DNA of 64,000 nt, taken from contig JAOZOU010000002.1 of NCBI GenBank assembly GCA_029933125.1, positions 296,281-360,280 on the forward strand. Direction: 5' to 3'. Both the position numbers and the translations under genes were made by a program. Positions within the stretch are counted from its first letter, which is position 1. Each line of letters begins with the position of its first letter. The stretch comes from a bacterium (lineage in GTDB: Bacteria > Arandabacterota > Arandabacteria > Arandabacterales > Arandabacteraceae). This document shows positions 54,361-62,299 of this stretch, piece after piece. Below the pieces are notes generated by a model. It worked only from the letters and a program-made list of their open reading frames with translations. It made no database searches and had not been told where the DNA came from.

Positions 54361-54829
54361 GGAGGTTATTTTCGGGTGGGTTGTCGGTGGAGCCGGAGCT
54401 CGGGAAGCCACCCTTCGATGTCTCCACGGTTCTTCTCACTCTTACTCGTTCAGCATCCTTGTCGAACAGGATAGGTAGAAGGGTTGTAGCACGGCAAGGC
54501 TTGCCATTCTTGCGAGCCGGTGCAAAAACACAGTTCGAAGCTGCAGTGATTGCCTCATGCACAAGGATCGGATTTGATACTTCAACTACTTCTATCCTGC
54601 CTACCGTACCATCCTCGAGAACCAGTAGCTTCAGCAAAACCTTTCCCTCTGCTCCAACCTCAAGTGCCATCTCAGGATACTCGGGTACTGCTGCCGTCAG
54701 GAGAACCGGAGGGCTATCATAGTTGTTTATATCGTCAACCTTCCCTACGAGATTGGGATCATAGCTTGTGGAAACAGCACCACCGCACCCACATAGCAGT
54801 GCGGCGATAATGAGATAATTCAACTTCAC
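54353..54829 (-). CDS. TonB C-terminal-domain lipoprotein
   Basis: A 158-residue predicted lipoprotein. The signal has the lipobox ALLCGCGG near residues 10-17. The body is a TonB-type C-terminal domain (PEYPEMALEVGAEGKVLLKLLVLEDGTVGRIEVVEVS ... ALITAAS-like helix and FAPARKNGKPC). Such free TonB-like lipoproteins are common in FCB-type bacteria and have no defined role. The end overlaps the convergent membrane-protein gene. Confidence 0.8.
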   Translation of the reverse strand: MKLNYLIIAALLCGCGGAVSTSYDPNLVGKVDDINNYDSPPVLLTAAVPEYPEMALEVGAEGKVLLKLLVLEDGTVGRIEVVEVSNPILVHEAITAASNCVFAPARKNGKPCRATTLLPILFDKDAERVRVRRTVETSKGGFPSSGSTDNPPENNLLK

Positions 54830-54946
54830 CTTGCGCCCCCCACAAAGGGTCAGCGGTTTGTCGCTGCTCTATATGCACTTGGGTGTCAATTTAGCGTCGC
54901 TAGCTTAATCGGCAGGCAACCTAATAGACTTGAGTGATAAGCGAGG

Positions 54947-55033
54947 TGGTGCCGAAGAGGGGAGTCGAACCCCTACGAGGATACCCTCACTGCGCCCTGA
55001 ACGCAGCGCGTCTGCCAGTTCCGCCACTTCGGC
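54947..55033 (-). tRNA. tRNA-Leu (anticodon CAG)
   Basis: An 87-nt gene on the minus strand with acceptor GCCGAAG/CTTCGGC, anticodon stem CTGCG/CGCAG, loop TTCAGGG, a long variable arm (type II tRNA) and an encoded CCA. Confidence 0.95.
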
Positions 55034-55052
55034 ACTATCATTTCTGTTGATA

Positions 55053-55081
55053 ATCCTATTTTAAAGTGTCATCATTGTCAA
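55053..55081 (-). promoter_or_regulatory. Promoter of tRNA-Leu(CAG)
   Basis: On the minus strand TTGACA (55076-55081), 17-bp spacer, TAGGAT (55053-55058), placed 20 bp before the tRNA. Confidence 0.65.
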
Positions 55082-55109
55082 CCACCAATGCTGAAGGGCG
55101 ACTAACATC

Positions 55110-55961
55110 ATGGTAGATCTTCATGTTCACTGTGGTTATTCGATAGATGCTGAAGGCTCAATTGAGGAATATGTTCGAATAGCCAGGCAGAAAGGGATTG
55201 AGGCTATCTGTTTCACCACGCACTGCGATCTCGATCCTGAGCGCCGACATCATGATGGTCGTGTGCGACTGGGTGAGAGGATAGTCGATGTCACTGACTC
55301 ATGGCTCGAACAATATGTGGCTGATGTGGCAAAGGCAGCGGAGGTGTATGCTCAGGAAGATTTCAAAATCTTATGCGGTCTCGAGATAGGTTACGTTCCA
55401 GGCATCGAAAATCTTATTGAGGAGTTCATATCATCGCAGAGATTGGATTTCATCCTCGGAGGTGTCCACACGCTTGAAGGGGTTGATATTGTTTCGCCTC
55501 GAGAGGCTCCACACTATTTCAGCAGAACAAAGTTGGAGGACCTGATTGCTATCTACTTTGAATACCTCGAAGCTGCAGTCAAGAGTGGGCTTTTTGATTG
55601 CATTGCCCACATCGATATCTACAAAAGATGTGGATTTGCATACTATGGAGAAATGATTAGAGTTGCACATAGGGGAGTGGTTGAAGGTGTGCTCGAGGAG
55701 ATGGCGAAAAGAGATATAGGTCTTGAGCTCAACAGTGGGGCGCTTCGCAAGGGTTTGCCAGCCATCTATCCTGAGGATGAGATCCTGAGCCTTGCAAGGT
55801 CTATTGGGATCTCAAGAATTAGCATGGGATCGGATTGCCATCATCCCGAGGACATAGGCGAAGGTATTGATATCTGTTGTCAGGCAGCCTTGAGAGCGGG
55901 TTTTGAGGATGTGTGTATTTGGCAGCATCGGACTCCTGAAAGGCTTCCAATAAAGGTGTAG
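55110..55961 (+). CDS. PHP-domain phosphoesterase, histidinol-phosphatase type
   Basis: Metal-dependent PHP phosphoesterase of 283 residues, closest in pattern to HisK-type histidinol phosphatases. Motif DLHVHCGYS gives the H-x-H ligands. THCDLDPE, GLEIGY (Glu ligand), GGVHTLEG, CIAHIDIYKR and the final GSDCHHPEDIG follow in PHP order. ATG 55110 opens a run that continues with smpB two bases after the stop. No his genes are nearby, so another phosphate ester is possible. Confidence 0.87.
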   Translation: MVDLHVHCGYSIDAEGSIEEYVRIARQKGIEAICFTTHCDLDPERRHHDGRVRLGERIVDVTDSWLEQYVADVAKAAEVYAQEDFKILCGLEIGYVPGIENLIEEFISSQRLDFILGGVHTLEGVDIVSPREAPHYFSRTKLEDLIAIYFEYLEAAVKSGLFDCIAHIDIYKRCGFAYYGEMIRVAHRGVVEGVLEEMAKRDIGLELNSGALRKGLPAIYPEDEILSLARSIGISRISMGSDCHHPEDIGEGIDICCQAALRAGFEDVCIWQHRTPERLPIKV

Positions 55962-55963
55962 TC

Positions 55964-56443
55964 ATGGGCAGAAATAAGCGAACCGGCAAAGATGGTCAGA
56001 GAACCATATGTTTGAATCGCCGGGCGAGACACGACTATCATATACTTGAAACCTTCGAAGCTGGAATTGTGCTGGTTGGGAGCGAGGTTAAGGCCGTAAG
56101 ACAGGGCAGTGTTAGCTTGCAGGATTCCTATGGAGTGGTTGAAGATGGAGAAGCTTACCTTCTCAATATGCATATTGCCCCTTATGAGAAGGGAGCTCGT
56201 TTTCAACCAGATCCCAAGCGCAGGAGAAAGCTTCTACTTCACAAGCGAGAGATTGAGAGGCTTGCGGGTCGGCTAATTGAGAGCGGTCTCACACTCATTC
56301 CCCTCAGGGTCTATCTTGCGAGAGGGCGCATTAAGATAGAGATGGCTCTGGCTCGTGGAAAGCCCAAACGTGACAAGCGCCAGGAGATAGCCAAGCGTGA
56401 AGCGGAGCTCGAGATAAGGAAAGCACGTGGGAAGCGAAACTGA
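55964..56443 (+). CDS. smpB: SsrA-binding protein SmpB
   Basis: Binds tmRNA and delivers it to stalled ribosomes. The 159-residue protein has the conserved RRARHDYHILETFEAGIVL start, GSEVKAVRQGSVSLQDSY, and the basic C-terminal tail (ALARGKPKRDKRQ ... RKARGKRN) that mimics the missing mRNA. ATG 55964 is two bases after the PHP gene. The tmRNA gene itself is not in the window. Confidence 0.97.
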   Translation: MGRNKRTGKDGQRTICLNRRARHDYHILETFEAGIVLVGSEVKAVRQGSVSLQDSYGVVEDGEAYLLNMHIAPYEKGARFQPDPKRRRKLLLHKREIERLAGRLIESGLTLIPLRVYLARGRIKIEMALARGKPKRDKRQEIAKREAELEIRKARGKRN

Positions 56444-56494
56444 TCTATTTTTGAACAGGATTTTGCCGATGAAGATAAGGGAGATAGGTGGCAT

Positions 56495-57979
56495 ATGAGA
56501 TTCTGGCTTGGGTTGGTTGCGATTGTAATCTTGGCCTGCAATGTCAAGGCTGGGACAATTGAGGTTCTCTATGCTAATGGGCGACCACCCGAGCACCTTG
56601 ATGCTCGCGAGGCAAGGGGAAGTGTGCTTATCGCTGCTGATGATGTGGCGAGGCTCCTCAATCTTGAATCAGCCTGGGATCACAATCTCAAGCGCATGAC
56701 TCTAACGGGCGAGGGGCACAAACTTGAGATACTCGCGGGTGCTAGTGTCTGGGTGATCGACGGCAGGACGGTTCCAGCCAGTGGGATAACTTTGCTCGAA
56801 GACAATACTGTCTTCATTAGTGCTCAAGCTGCAGCAAGTGTGATCGCTCCAGCCTTCGGGAGAAGTCTGATGTGGGAGGCTGACTCAAATCGCCTGATAG
56901 TTGGACTGCCTTCACCCAACATCCTCGATCTTCAGGTAAACAGCATGAAAGGGCGTATGAGTCTCCGATTTGTCACCGAGGGTTTGCTCAGGTTTCAGCT
57001 CTTGCCAGCAGGTACTAACCAGCTAGAAATGCACATTCCAGGTGGTGTTCTCTCAAGGGATCTCGGTTTTGAATCTGAGGGAGGGCTTGTAAGAAAGGTG
57101 GAGACTCACCAGGAAGCTGATGGTGTGACAGTCACGATTTCCCTTGCTGATTACAACCTCAACTACAATGTCTTCCCTGCACGAAATCCCGCCGGAATTG
57201 TCATGCTCGTTCACGAAGTCAACCTGAGTGAGATCCCTGAGCCCGAGCTCAGGCCTCCGAGGAGGCTTGCCTGGCAGGAGAAGATACCTTCGGCAAAGGA
57301 AAAGATAGATCTCGTTGTTATCGATCCCGGACATGGAGGTGAGAATTTTGGAAGTGTTGGCCCAAGCGGTTATACTGAGAAGGAGGCAAATCTTGCAATA
57401 GCGCTCAATCTCAAGGAAATGCTCGAGTCGAATGGAATTGAAGTTATTCTCACACGAAACCAGGACAGATTCGTCGATCTTGAGACGCGGACCGAGGTTG
57501 CTAACTCCGTCGGCGCTGATCTCTTTGTAAGCATACATGCCAATGGGTATGGAAATAGCAGTGCTTCAGGTTTTGAGGTTTATTTCCTTTCACCTCCTCT
57601 CGATGATGAGGCTCGTGTAGTTGCTGCAATGGAGAATGCTGGAATTGGTGTAGTGGCAGCAGAAGATGTTTCCCCAAGTGACGATGTCGCCTTCATCCTC
57701 TGGGATACTGCTCAAAACGAGTTTGTTGCTGAAAGCAGCTATCTCGCACAGCTCGTTGACGAGGAGCTCGCCTTACGTCTTCCCATAAAGAATCGTGGAG
57801 TGAAGCAAGCTGACTTTGTTGTTCTAAAAGGCGTCTACCTGCCGGCAATCTTGGTTGAGACCGCTTTCATCACAAATCCTCAGGAGGAAGATTTGCTCAA
57901 GGATGAATCTTTCCAGAAACAAGTTGCGGATGCAGTTGCTCAGGCGATCTTGAGATTCAAGCAGGATTACAGGAGATAG
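56495..57979 (+). CDS. N-acetylmuramoyl-L-alanine amidase, AmiC/Amidase_3 family
   Basis: Exported cell-wall hydrolase of 494 residues. A signal peptide (1-19) is followed by a copper-amine-oxidase-like substrate-anchoring region (about 20-135), an AMIN-like beta domain (about 145-245), and the zinc amidase: IDPGHGG (His), GYTEKEANLA (Glu), SIHANGYG (His) and ILVETAFITN (catalytic Glu). ATG 56495 follows GATAGGTGG. It precedes a GerMN protein and murI, a peptidoglycan-themed run. Confidence 0.93.
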   Translation: MRFWLGLVAIVILACNVKAGTIEVLYANGRPPEHLDAREARGSVLIAADDVARLLNLESAWDHNLKRMTLTGEGHKLEILAGASVWVIDGRTVPASGITLLEDNTVFISAQAAASVIAPAFGRSLMWEADSNRLIVGLPSPNILDLQVNSMKGRMSLRFVTEGLLRFQLLPAGTNQLEMHIPGGVLSRDLGFESEGGLVRKVETHQEADGVTVTISLADYNLNYNVFPARNPAGIVMLVHEVNLSEIPEPELRPPRRLAWQEKIPSAKEKIDLVVIDPGHGGENFGSVGPSGYTEKEANLAIALNLKEMLESNGIEVILTRNQDRFVDLETRTEVANSVGADLFVSIHANGYGNSSASGFEVYFLSPPLDDEARVVAAMENAGIGVVAAEDVSPSDDVAFILWDTAQNEFVAESSYLAQLVDEELALRLPIKNRGVKQADFVVLKGVYLPAILVETAFITNPQEEDLLKDESFQKQVADAVAQAILRFKQDYRR

Positions 57980-57981
57980 AC

Positions 57982-58503
57982 ATGAAAAAGGCTATCCCCA
58001 TCATCATAGTGATTGTAGCTGTCGCTGCATATTTTGTCCTGCATCAGGGCGAGAAAGGTGTGCCGACTAAGCAACAGCCTGCCCTTGAGCACTACAGGGA
58101 AGTTACGCTTTATTACGGAGCATCCGATGCGAATGGGCTTGTGGCTGAGGCAAGGCGTGTGGAAATCTCCGATCAGCTCACCGATAACATACGCAGGGTG
58201 ATCGATGAGCTTGTGAGCGGACCGCGCAATGGTGGAGTTGCTACCATTCCATCCTCAACAAGGATACGAGCAGTATTTGCTAACCAAGGGATAGCTTACA
58301 TAGATTTCTCGAGGGATATCGTCGATGACTTCTCAGGAGGGACTGCCGCTGAATATACTCTGGTTTCAAGTCTTGTTCAAACCATTGCCGCTAACTTTCC
58401 CGAAATCGATGGCGTTAGGATACTTGTTGAGGGCGAAGAGGCAACAACCATAGGCGGTCATCTTTATATTTCCACTGTACTGCGGCCCAAGGACTGGAGG
58501 TAG
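57982..58503 (+). CDS. GerMN-domain protein with N-terminal anchor
   Basis: A 173-residue envelope protein. One transmembrane segment (about 4-21) is followed by a GerMN domain (about 43-165; EVTLYYGASDANGLVAEARRVE, SRDIVDDFSGGTAAE, LVEGEE). GerMN occurs in sporulation protein GerM but is widespread in non-sporulating bacteria next to amidases and murI, as here. It starts two bases after the amidase stop and probably works in cell-wall remodelling. Confidence 0.9.
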   Translation: MKKAIPIIIVIVAVAAYFVLHQGEKGVPTKQQPALEHYREVTLYYGASDANGLVAEARRVEISDQLTDNIRRVIDELVSGPRNGGVATIPSSTRIRAVFANQGIAYIDFSRDIVDDFSGGTAAEYTLVSSLVQTIAANFPEIDGVRILVEGEEATTIGGHLYISTVLRPKDWR

Positions 58504-58508
58504 TAGAT

Positions 58509-59330
58509 CTGGAGTCAAGAGATTGCATCGCCATGTTCGACTCAGGGATAGGGGGACTTACAGTTCTCAAGGCTGTAATGGAACGCCTTCCCAATGAGAG
58601 TCTGCTCTACTTCGGCGATACTGCCCGGCTTCCTTATGGAACCAAGTCACGCGAGACTGTGATTCGCTTCTCCACCGAGATTGTCAACTTCCTTCTAACA
58701 CGCAATCCCAAGATAATCGTGATTGCCTGTAACACAGCAAGTGCATATGCCCTTGAAACAATCAAAGCTATGGTTGATATTCCTGTTCTGGGGGTGATTG
58801 AGCCGGGCGCTGATGCTGCTCTACGAGCAACTCGCAACAACAAAGTTGGTGTAATAGGGACACGAGCCACCATACTTAGCGGAGCCTATGTTGAAGCAAT
58901 TCAGTCAAGAAAACCTGATACAAAGGTTTTCTCAAAGGCTTGCCCCTTGCTTGTTCCCATAATTGAGGAAGGATGGATTGATCATCCTGTGACACGTCAG
59001 ATTACCGAGCATTACGTTGGTCCCCTGCTTGACTGTGGTATTGACACCCTGATTCTCGGTTGTACCCATTATCCATTGCTCAAGCCCGTCTTCAGTGCGA
59101 TAGTCGGTCCAGATGTAAGCCTTGTGGATTCCGCTGAGGAGACGGCAGCGGTGGTTGAGGGATTGCTTAAACAGAAACACTTGCTTTCAAAGGCATTGCG
59201 TGGACCTAGGTGTGAGATTGTTGTTAGCGACATGCATTTGAACCTCCGTATTCAGGCAAGTAGATTTCTTGGCACCGAGATTCCAAGGATTACAGTGGTC
59301 AATTCGGAATTTCAGGAGATAACAGGTTGA
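58509..59330 (+). CDS. murI: Glutamate racemase
   Basis: Supplies D-glutamate for peptidoglycan. Both catalytic cysteines are present (ACNTASA and LGCTHYPLL), as is [10 protein letters not shown] at the N-terminus. The first ATG (58533) would start at the F of FDSG and cut off the first beta strand that precedes it in relatives. Reading back in frame gives [12 protein letters not shown] from a CTG at 58509, placed 8 bases after GGAGG. I therefore favour a CTG start, or a rare alternative start in that stretch. No ATG, GTG or TTG lies in frame between 58500 and 58532. Confidence 0.9.
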   Translation: MESRDCIAMFDSGIGGLTVLKAVMERLPNESLLYFGDTARLPYGTKSRETVIRFSTEIVNFLLTRNPKIIVIACNTASAYALETIKAMVDIPVLGVIEPGADAALRATRNNKVGVIGTRATILSGAYVEAIQSRKPDTKVFSKACPLLVPIIEEGWIDHPVTRQITEHYVGPLLDCGIDTLILGCTHYPLLKPVFSAIVGPDVSLVDSAEETAAVVEGLLKQKHLLSKALRGPRCEIVVSDMHLNLRIQASRFLGTEIPRITVVNSEFQEITG

Positions 59331-59346
59331 GATTGCTCTGGAGGAA

Positions 59347-60075
59347 ATGATGAAGTTTGTGAGGCAAGATGGAAGAACGCCTGACGAGTTACGCAAGGTT
59401 CGGATCAAAGCTAACTACCTTAAGTACGCTGAGGGTTCGGCATTGATCGAAGCCGGTAATACTCGCATTCTTTGTGCTGTTACCGTCGAGAACAGGCTTC
59501 CTTTCTTTCTTCAGGGAAAGGGGCAGGGGTGGATAACTGCAGAGTATTCGTTGCTTCCTCGCAGCACCCATACGCGCACGCCTCGTGATGCAACTCGAGG
59601 TCGCATATCTGGGAGAACTCAGGAAATCCAGCGTTTGATTGGTAGGTCACTGAGGGCCGTGGTTGCACTTGAGCAACTTGGTGAGCGTCAGTTGATTGTG
59701 GACTGTGATGTGCTACAAGCAGATGGTGGTACGCGTACCCTTTCGATAACCGGAGCGTGTGTGGCTTTGCATCTGGCGATAAGGCAATTGGTCAAGGAAA
59801 AGGTTCTAGAGAAGATGCCAAAGATGGATCTTGTTGCAGCAACGAGTGTTGGTATCGTGGAGGGCAGAGCTCTACTCGATCTCTGCTACGATGAGGATTG
59901 CATTGCAGATGTTGATTTCAACGTTGTGATGACGAGCAGAGGGAGATTTGTCGAAGTTCAGGGTACAGCCGAGGGTATGTCCTTCTCCAAGGCTGAAATG
60001 GATCGGATGCTCGGCCTTGCAAGAAAAGGGATAAACCAGCTCCTCCAGCTCCAGAAACAGGTCTTGGGATTATGA
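59347..60075 (+). CDS. rph: Ribonuclease PH
   Basis: Phosphorolytic 3-prime exonuclease that trims tRNA ends. The 242-residue protein has RPDELRKV-like lead ([13 protein letters not shown]), [29 protein letters not shown] and the catalytic region [15 protein letters not shown] 59347 or 59350 follows GGAGG. The stop overlaps the rdgB start (ATGA), a widespread rph-rdgB arrangement. Encoded CCA on the window tRNAs means that trimming, not CCA addition, completes their ends. Confidence 0.96.
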   Translation: MMKFVRQDGRTPDELRKVRIKANYLKYAEGSALIEAGNTRILCAVTVENRLPFFLQGKGQGWITAEYSLLPRSTHTRTPRDATRGRISGRTQEIQRLIGRSLRAVVALEQLGERQLIVDCDVLQADGGTRTLSITGACVALHLAIRQLVKEKVLEKMPKMDLVAATSVGIVEGRALLDLCYDEDCIADVDFNVVMTSRGRFVEVQGTAEGMSFSKAEMDRMLGLARKGINQLLQLQKQVLGL

Positions 60076-60683
60076 GTACAAGGCTCGAGATTGTTGTCGC
60101 TACCCGTAACAGGGATAAATTTCGTGAGATAAGGGACATACTCAAGGATTTGCCTCTTGAGCTGGTTTCGCTTGAGGATTTTCCCGATGTTATCTCTGCC
60201 GAGGAAGATGGATCTACATTTGAGGAGAATGCACTCAAGAAAGCACTTCATGTTTGGCGACAAACGGGAAAAGCTACTCTTGCTGATGATTCAGGGCTGG
60301 AGATTGATGTTCTCGATGGACAACCAGGTGTAAGGTCGGCAAGGTATGCCGGCAGTGAGCACGACTATGAAAAGAACAATGCAAAGGTCCTCGATCTCTT
60401 GAGGGGTGTTCCCAAGGAAAAGCGTAAGGCTCGTTTCGTATGCGTTGCTGTGCTTGTTACTCCAGCTGGCAAAATTGTGATGAATCGCGGCGAGGTGGAG
60501 GGTGAAATCGCAGAGGAGCCACGAGGAGCTGGTGGTTTTGGATACGATCCTATTTTCTTCTTGCCTCGATACGGCAAAACGGTTGCTGAACTTGACGAAG
60601 CAACCAAGAACAAGATGAGCCATCGTGCGCGTGCACTTGAGGGCATAAAGAATTTTATCAGGGGTCTTGCCTCTGCACCGTAG
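60072..60683 (+). CDS. rdgB: XTP/dITP diphosphatase, RdgB/HAM1 family
   Basis: Hydrolyses non-canonical purine triphosphates to monophosphates. The 203-residue protein shows the family motifs [32 protein letters not shown], and [12 protein letters not shown], with SHRARAL near the end. Its ATG overlaps the rph stop by 4 bp. It is the last protein gene before the tRNA cluster. Confidence 0.96.
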   Translation: MSTRLEIVVATRNRDKFREIRDILKDLPLELVSLEDFPDVISAEEDGSTFEENALKKALHVWRQTGKATLADDSGLEIDVLDGQPGVRSARYAGSEHDYEKNNAKVLDLLRGVPKEKRKARFVCVAVLVTPAGKIVMNRGEVEGEIAEEPRGAGGFGYDPIFFLPRYGKTVAELDEATKNKMSHRARALEGIKNFIRGLASAP

Positions 60684-60699
60684 GACTTCACCCTCACGG

Positions 60700-60728
60700 T
60701 TGACATCAGTGCCAGCCGTATGTAACTT
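60700..60728 (+). promoter_or_regulatory. Candidate promoter of tRNA cluster with CGTATG repeats
   Basis: TTGACA at 60700-60705, 17-bp spacer, TAACTT at 60723-60728. Three copies of CGTATG lie at 60717, 60733 and 60756, on and just after the -10. Confidence 0.45.
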
Positions 60729-60806
60729 GTTTCGTATGACTCAGGTAAGTTGTCCCGTATGATTTGTATTGATTCTTCGCCGGCGTGCATTTAACCTAAT
60801 TCTGGA

Positions 60807-60884
<78 letters not shown>

Positions 60885-60923
60885 CCGAACCAGATCGGTT
60901 CCGGTCGTACTGGCAAGGAGGAG

Positions 60924-61000
60924 GCGCCTGTAGCTCAGCAGGATAGAGCAACGGATTTCTAATCCGTCGGTCGGGGGTTCGAGTCCCTCCAGGCGCGCCA
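60924..61000 (+). tRNA. tRNA-Arg (anticodon TCT)
   Basis: A 77-nt gene with acceptor GCGCCTG/CAGGCGC, anticodon stem ACGGA/TCCGT, loop TTTCTAA, T-loop TTCGAGT and an encoded CCA. Confidence 0.97.
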
Positions 61001-61036
61001 CTGAATTGCTTTCGGCAATAGGTTCTTGAAACGGGT

Positions 61037-61112
61037 GGTGGGTGTAGCTCAATGGTAGAGCACTGGACTGTGGATCCAGTTGCTGGGGGTTCGAGTCCCC
61101 TCACCCACCCCA
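61037..61112 (+). tRNA. tRNA-His (anticodon GTG)
   Basis: A 76-nt gene with acceptor GTGGGTG/CACCCAC plus the genome-encoded extra G at position -1 facing C73, anticodon stem CTGGA/TCCAG, loop CTGTGGA and an encoded CCA. Confidence 0.97.
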
Positions 61113-61165
61113 GCACCTTACCTGCAATCTGAAGGCAGCAACGAGAGTATCACCCGTGCAAAGGC

Positions 61166-61194
61166 TTGACAGCGCAAGGTGATGCCAATAATAT
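61166..61194 (+). promoter_or_regulatory. Promoter of tRNA-Arg(TCG)-tRNA-Lys(CTT)
   Basis: TTGACA at 61166-61171, 17-bp spacer, TAATAT at 61189-61194; the next tRNA starts 27 bp later. Confidence 0.75.
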
Positions 61195-61220
61195 CTAGAA
61201 CGCTAGAACAAACAAACTGG

Positions 61221-61297
61221 GCGCCTGTAGCTCAACTGGATAGAGCATCTGACTTCGGATCAGAGGGTTGTGGGTTCGAATCCTACCAGGCGTACCA
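61221..61297 (+). tRNA. tRNA-Arg (anticodon TCG)
   Basis: A 77-nt gene with acceptor GCGCCTG/CAGGCGT (closing G-T pair), anticodon stem TCTGA/TCAGA, loop CTTCGGA, T-loop TTCGAAT and an encoded CCA. Confidence 0.96.
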
Positions 61298-61316
61298 GAT
61301 TGGAGATAAGGCGGGT

Positions 61317-61393
61317 GCGCCGCTAGCTCAACTAGGTAGAGCAACAGACTCTTAATCTGGAGGTTGAAGGTTCGATTCCTTCGCGGCGCACCA
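61317..61393 (+). tRNA. tRNA-Lys (anticodon CTT)
   Basis: A 77-nt gene with acceptor GCGCCGC/GCGGCGC, anticodon loop CTCTTAA, T-loop TTCGATT and an encoded CCA. Confidence 0.96.
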
Positions 61394-61430
61394 CTTGATT
61401 TCTGGAGGGCCCTCGGCGCCTTGAATCTGC

Positions 61431-62180
61431 CTACTTCTGCGCCACGAACCAGACACGCCCGCTGTTGGGCTCAGGCTCGCTCATCTCCTTTATGTTCCCC
61501 CAGCATGCGAGCACCTTCAAGCCAGCTTGCTTAAGAGCGAGTCTTACCTCCTCAAGCGGGTATCCGCGTTCTTTGTGCTCCTCTTCAATCCGCCCCCAGG
61601 TGTTTGCCTCCTTCACAAATCCTGTGATTCGCAAAGTGGCTATGTTTTTCTCAAAATCGTAACCCGGGCGATGGATTTCAAAGAGCTCAGTCGTGTCCTG
61701 TTGAACCACGCAAGGATAGCGCTGCCAGTTAACAGCCAGACCATAGATTGTGTTCATATCGAAGATGAAAAGTCCGCCAGTCTTCAGTGCTCGATGAACT
61801 CCTTGAAAAGTCCTCTCGAGATCCTCAAGCTCGAGCAGGTAGTTGAGACTGTCATACCAGCAGGTGACAAGGTCAAACCGTGCTTCAAAGTCGAGCGAAC
61901 GCATGTCCGCAACCATGAACTCGACCTCAACATTCTCCCTGGCAGCATTACGTCTGGCAAATTCAAGAATCTGTGGAGATAGATCGATTGCGGTTACCTG
62001 AAGTCCCTTCTTCGCCATTTCAACAGCGAAGCTTCCCTCGCCACAGGCTAAATCCAGAATCGCCGTCGGCCTAAGATCAAACCGTTGTAACACAGGAGGA
62101 AGCAGCTCCACCATTCTCCTGCTGTATTGGGGATAAGGACCTTTTGCGTAGAAGTAAGCAAATCTTTCATAGATGCTCAT
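61431..62180 (-). CDS. Class I SAM-dependent methyltransferase
   Basis: A 249-residue Rossmann-fold methyltransferase. The SAM motif I is ILDLACGEGSFAVEMA, followed by VTAIDLSPQILE (motif II), FMVADMRSLDF, LVTCWYDSLNYLLE and the FIFDMNT strand. The start (complement of ATG at 62178-62180) follows GGGAGGTG. The substrate cannot be predicted. It lies between the tRNA cluster and the permease gene on the same strand, with 119 bp of plain non-coding DNA before it. Confidence 0.88.
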   Translation of the reverse strand: MSIYERFAYFYAKGPYPQYSRRMVELLPPVLQRFDLRPTAILDLACGEGSFAVEMAKKGLQVTAIDLSPQILEFARRNAARENVEVEFMVADMRSLDFEARFDLVTCWYDSLNYLLELEDLERTFQGVHRALKTGGLFIFDMNTIYGLAVNWQRYPCVVQQDTTELFEIHRPGYDFEKNIATLRITGFVKEANTWGRIEEEHKERGYPLEEVRLALKQAGLKVLACWGNIKEMSEPEPNSGRVWFVAQK

Positions 62181-62299
62181 GATTCACCTCCCTCGAGCAT
62201 TATGGCAGGCGTTTGGCGGATGTTGCAAGCCCAACCACGGCCGTTCTAGTTCAAGCTGCCGAAGGCTCAGCGCCAGGTGCGAGGAAGTGCAGCCAGACC

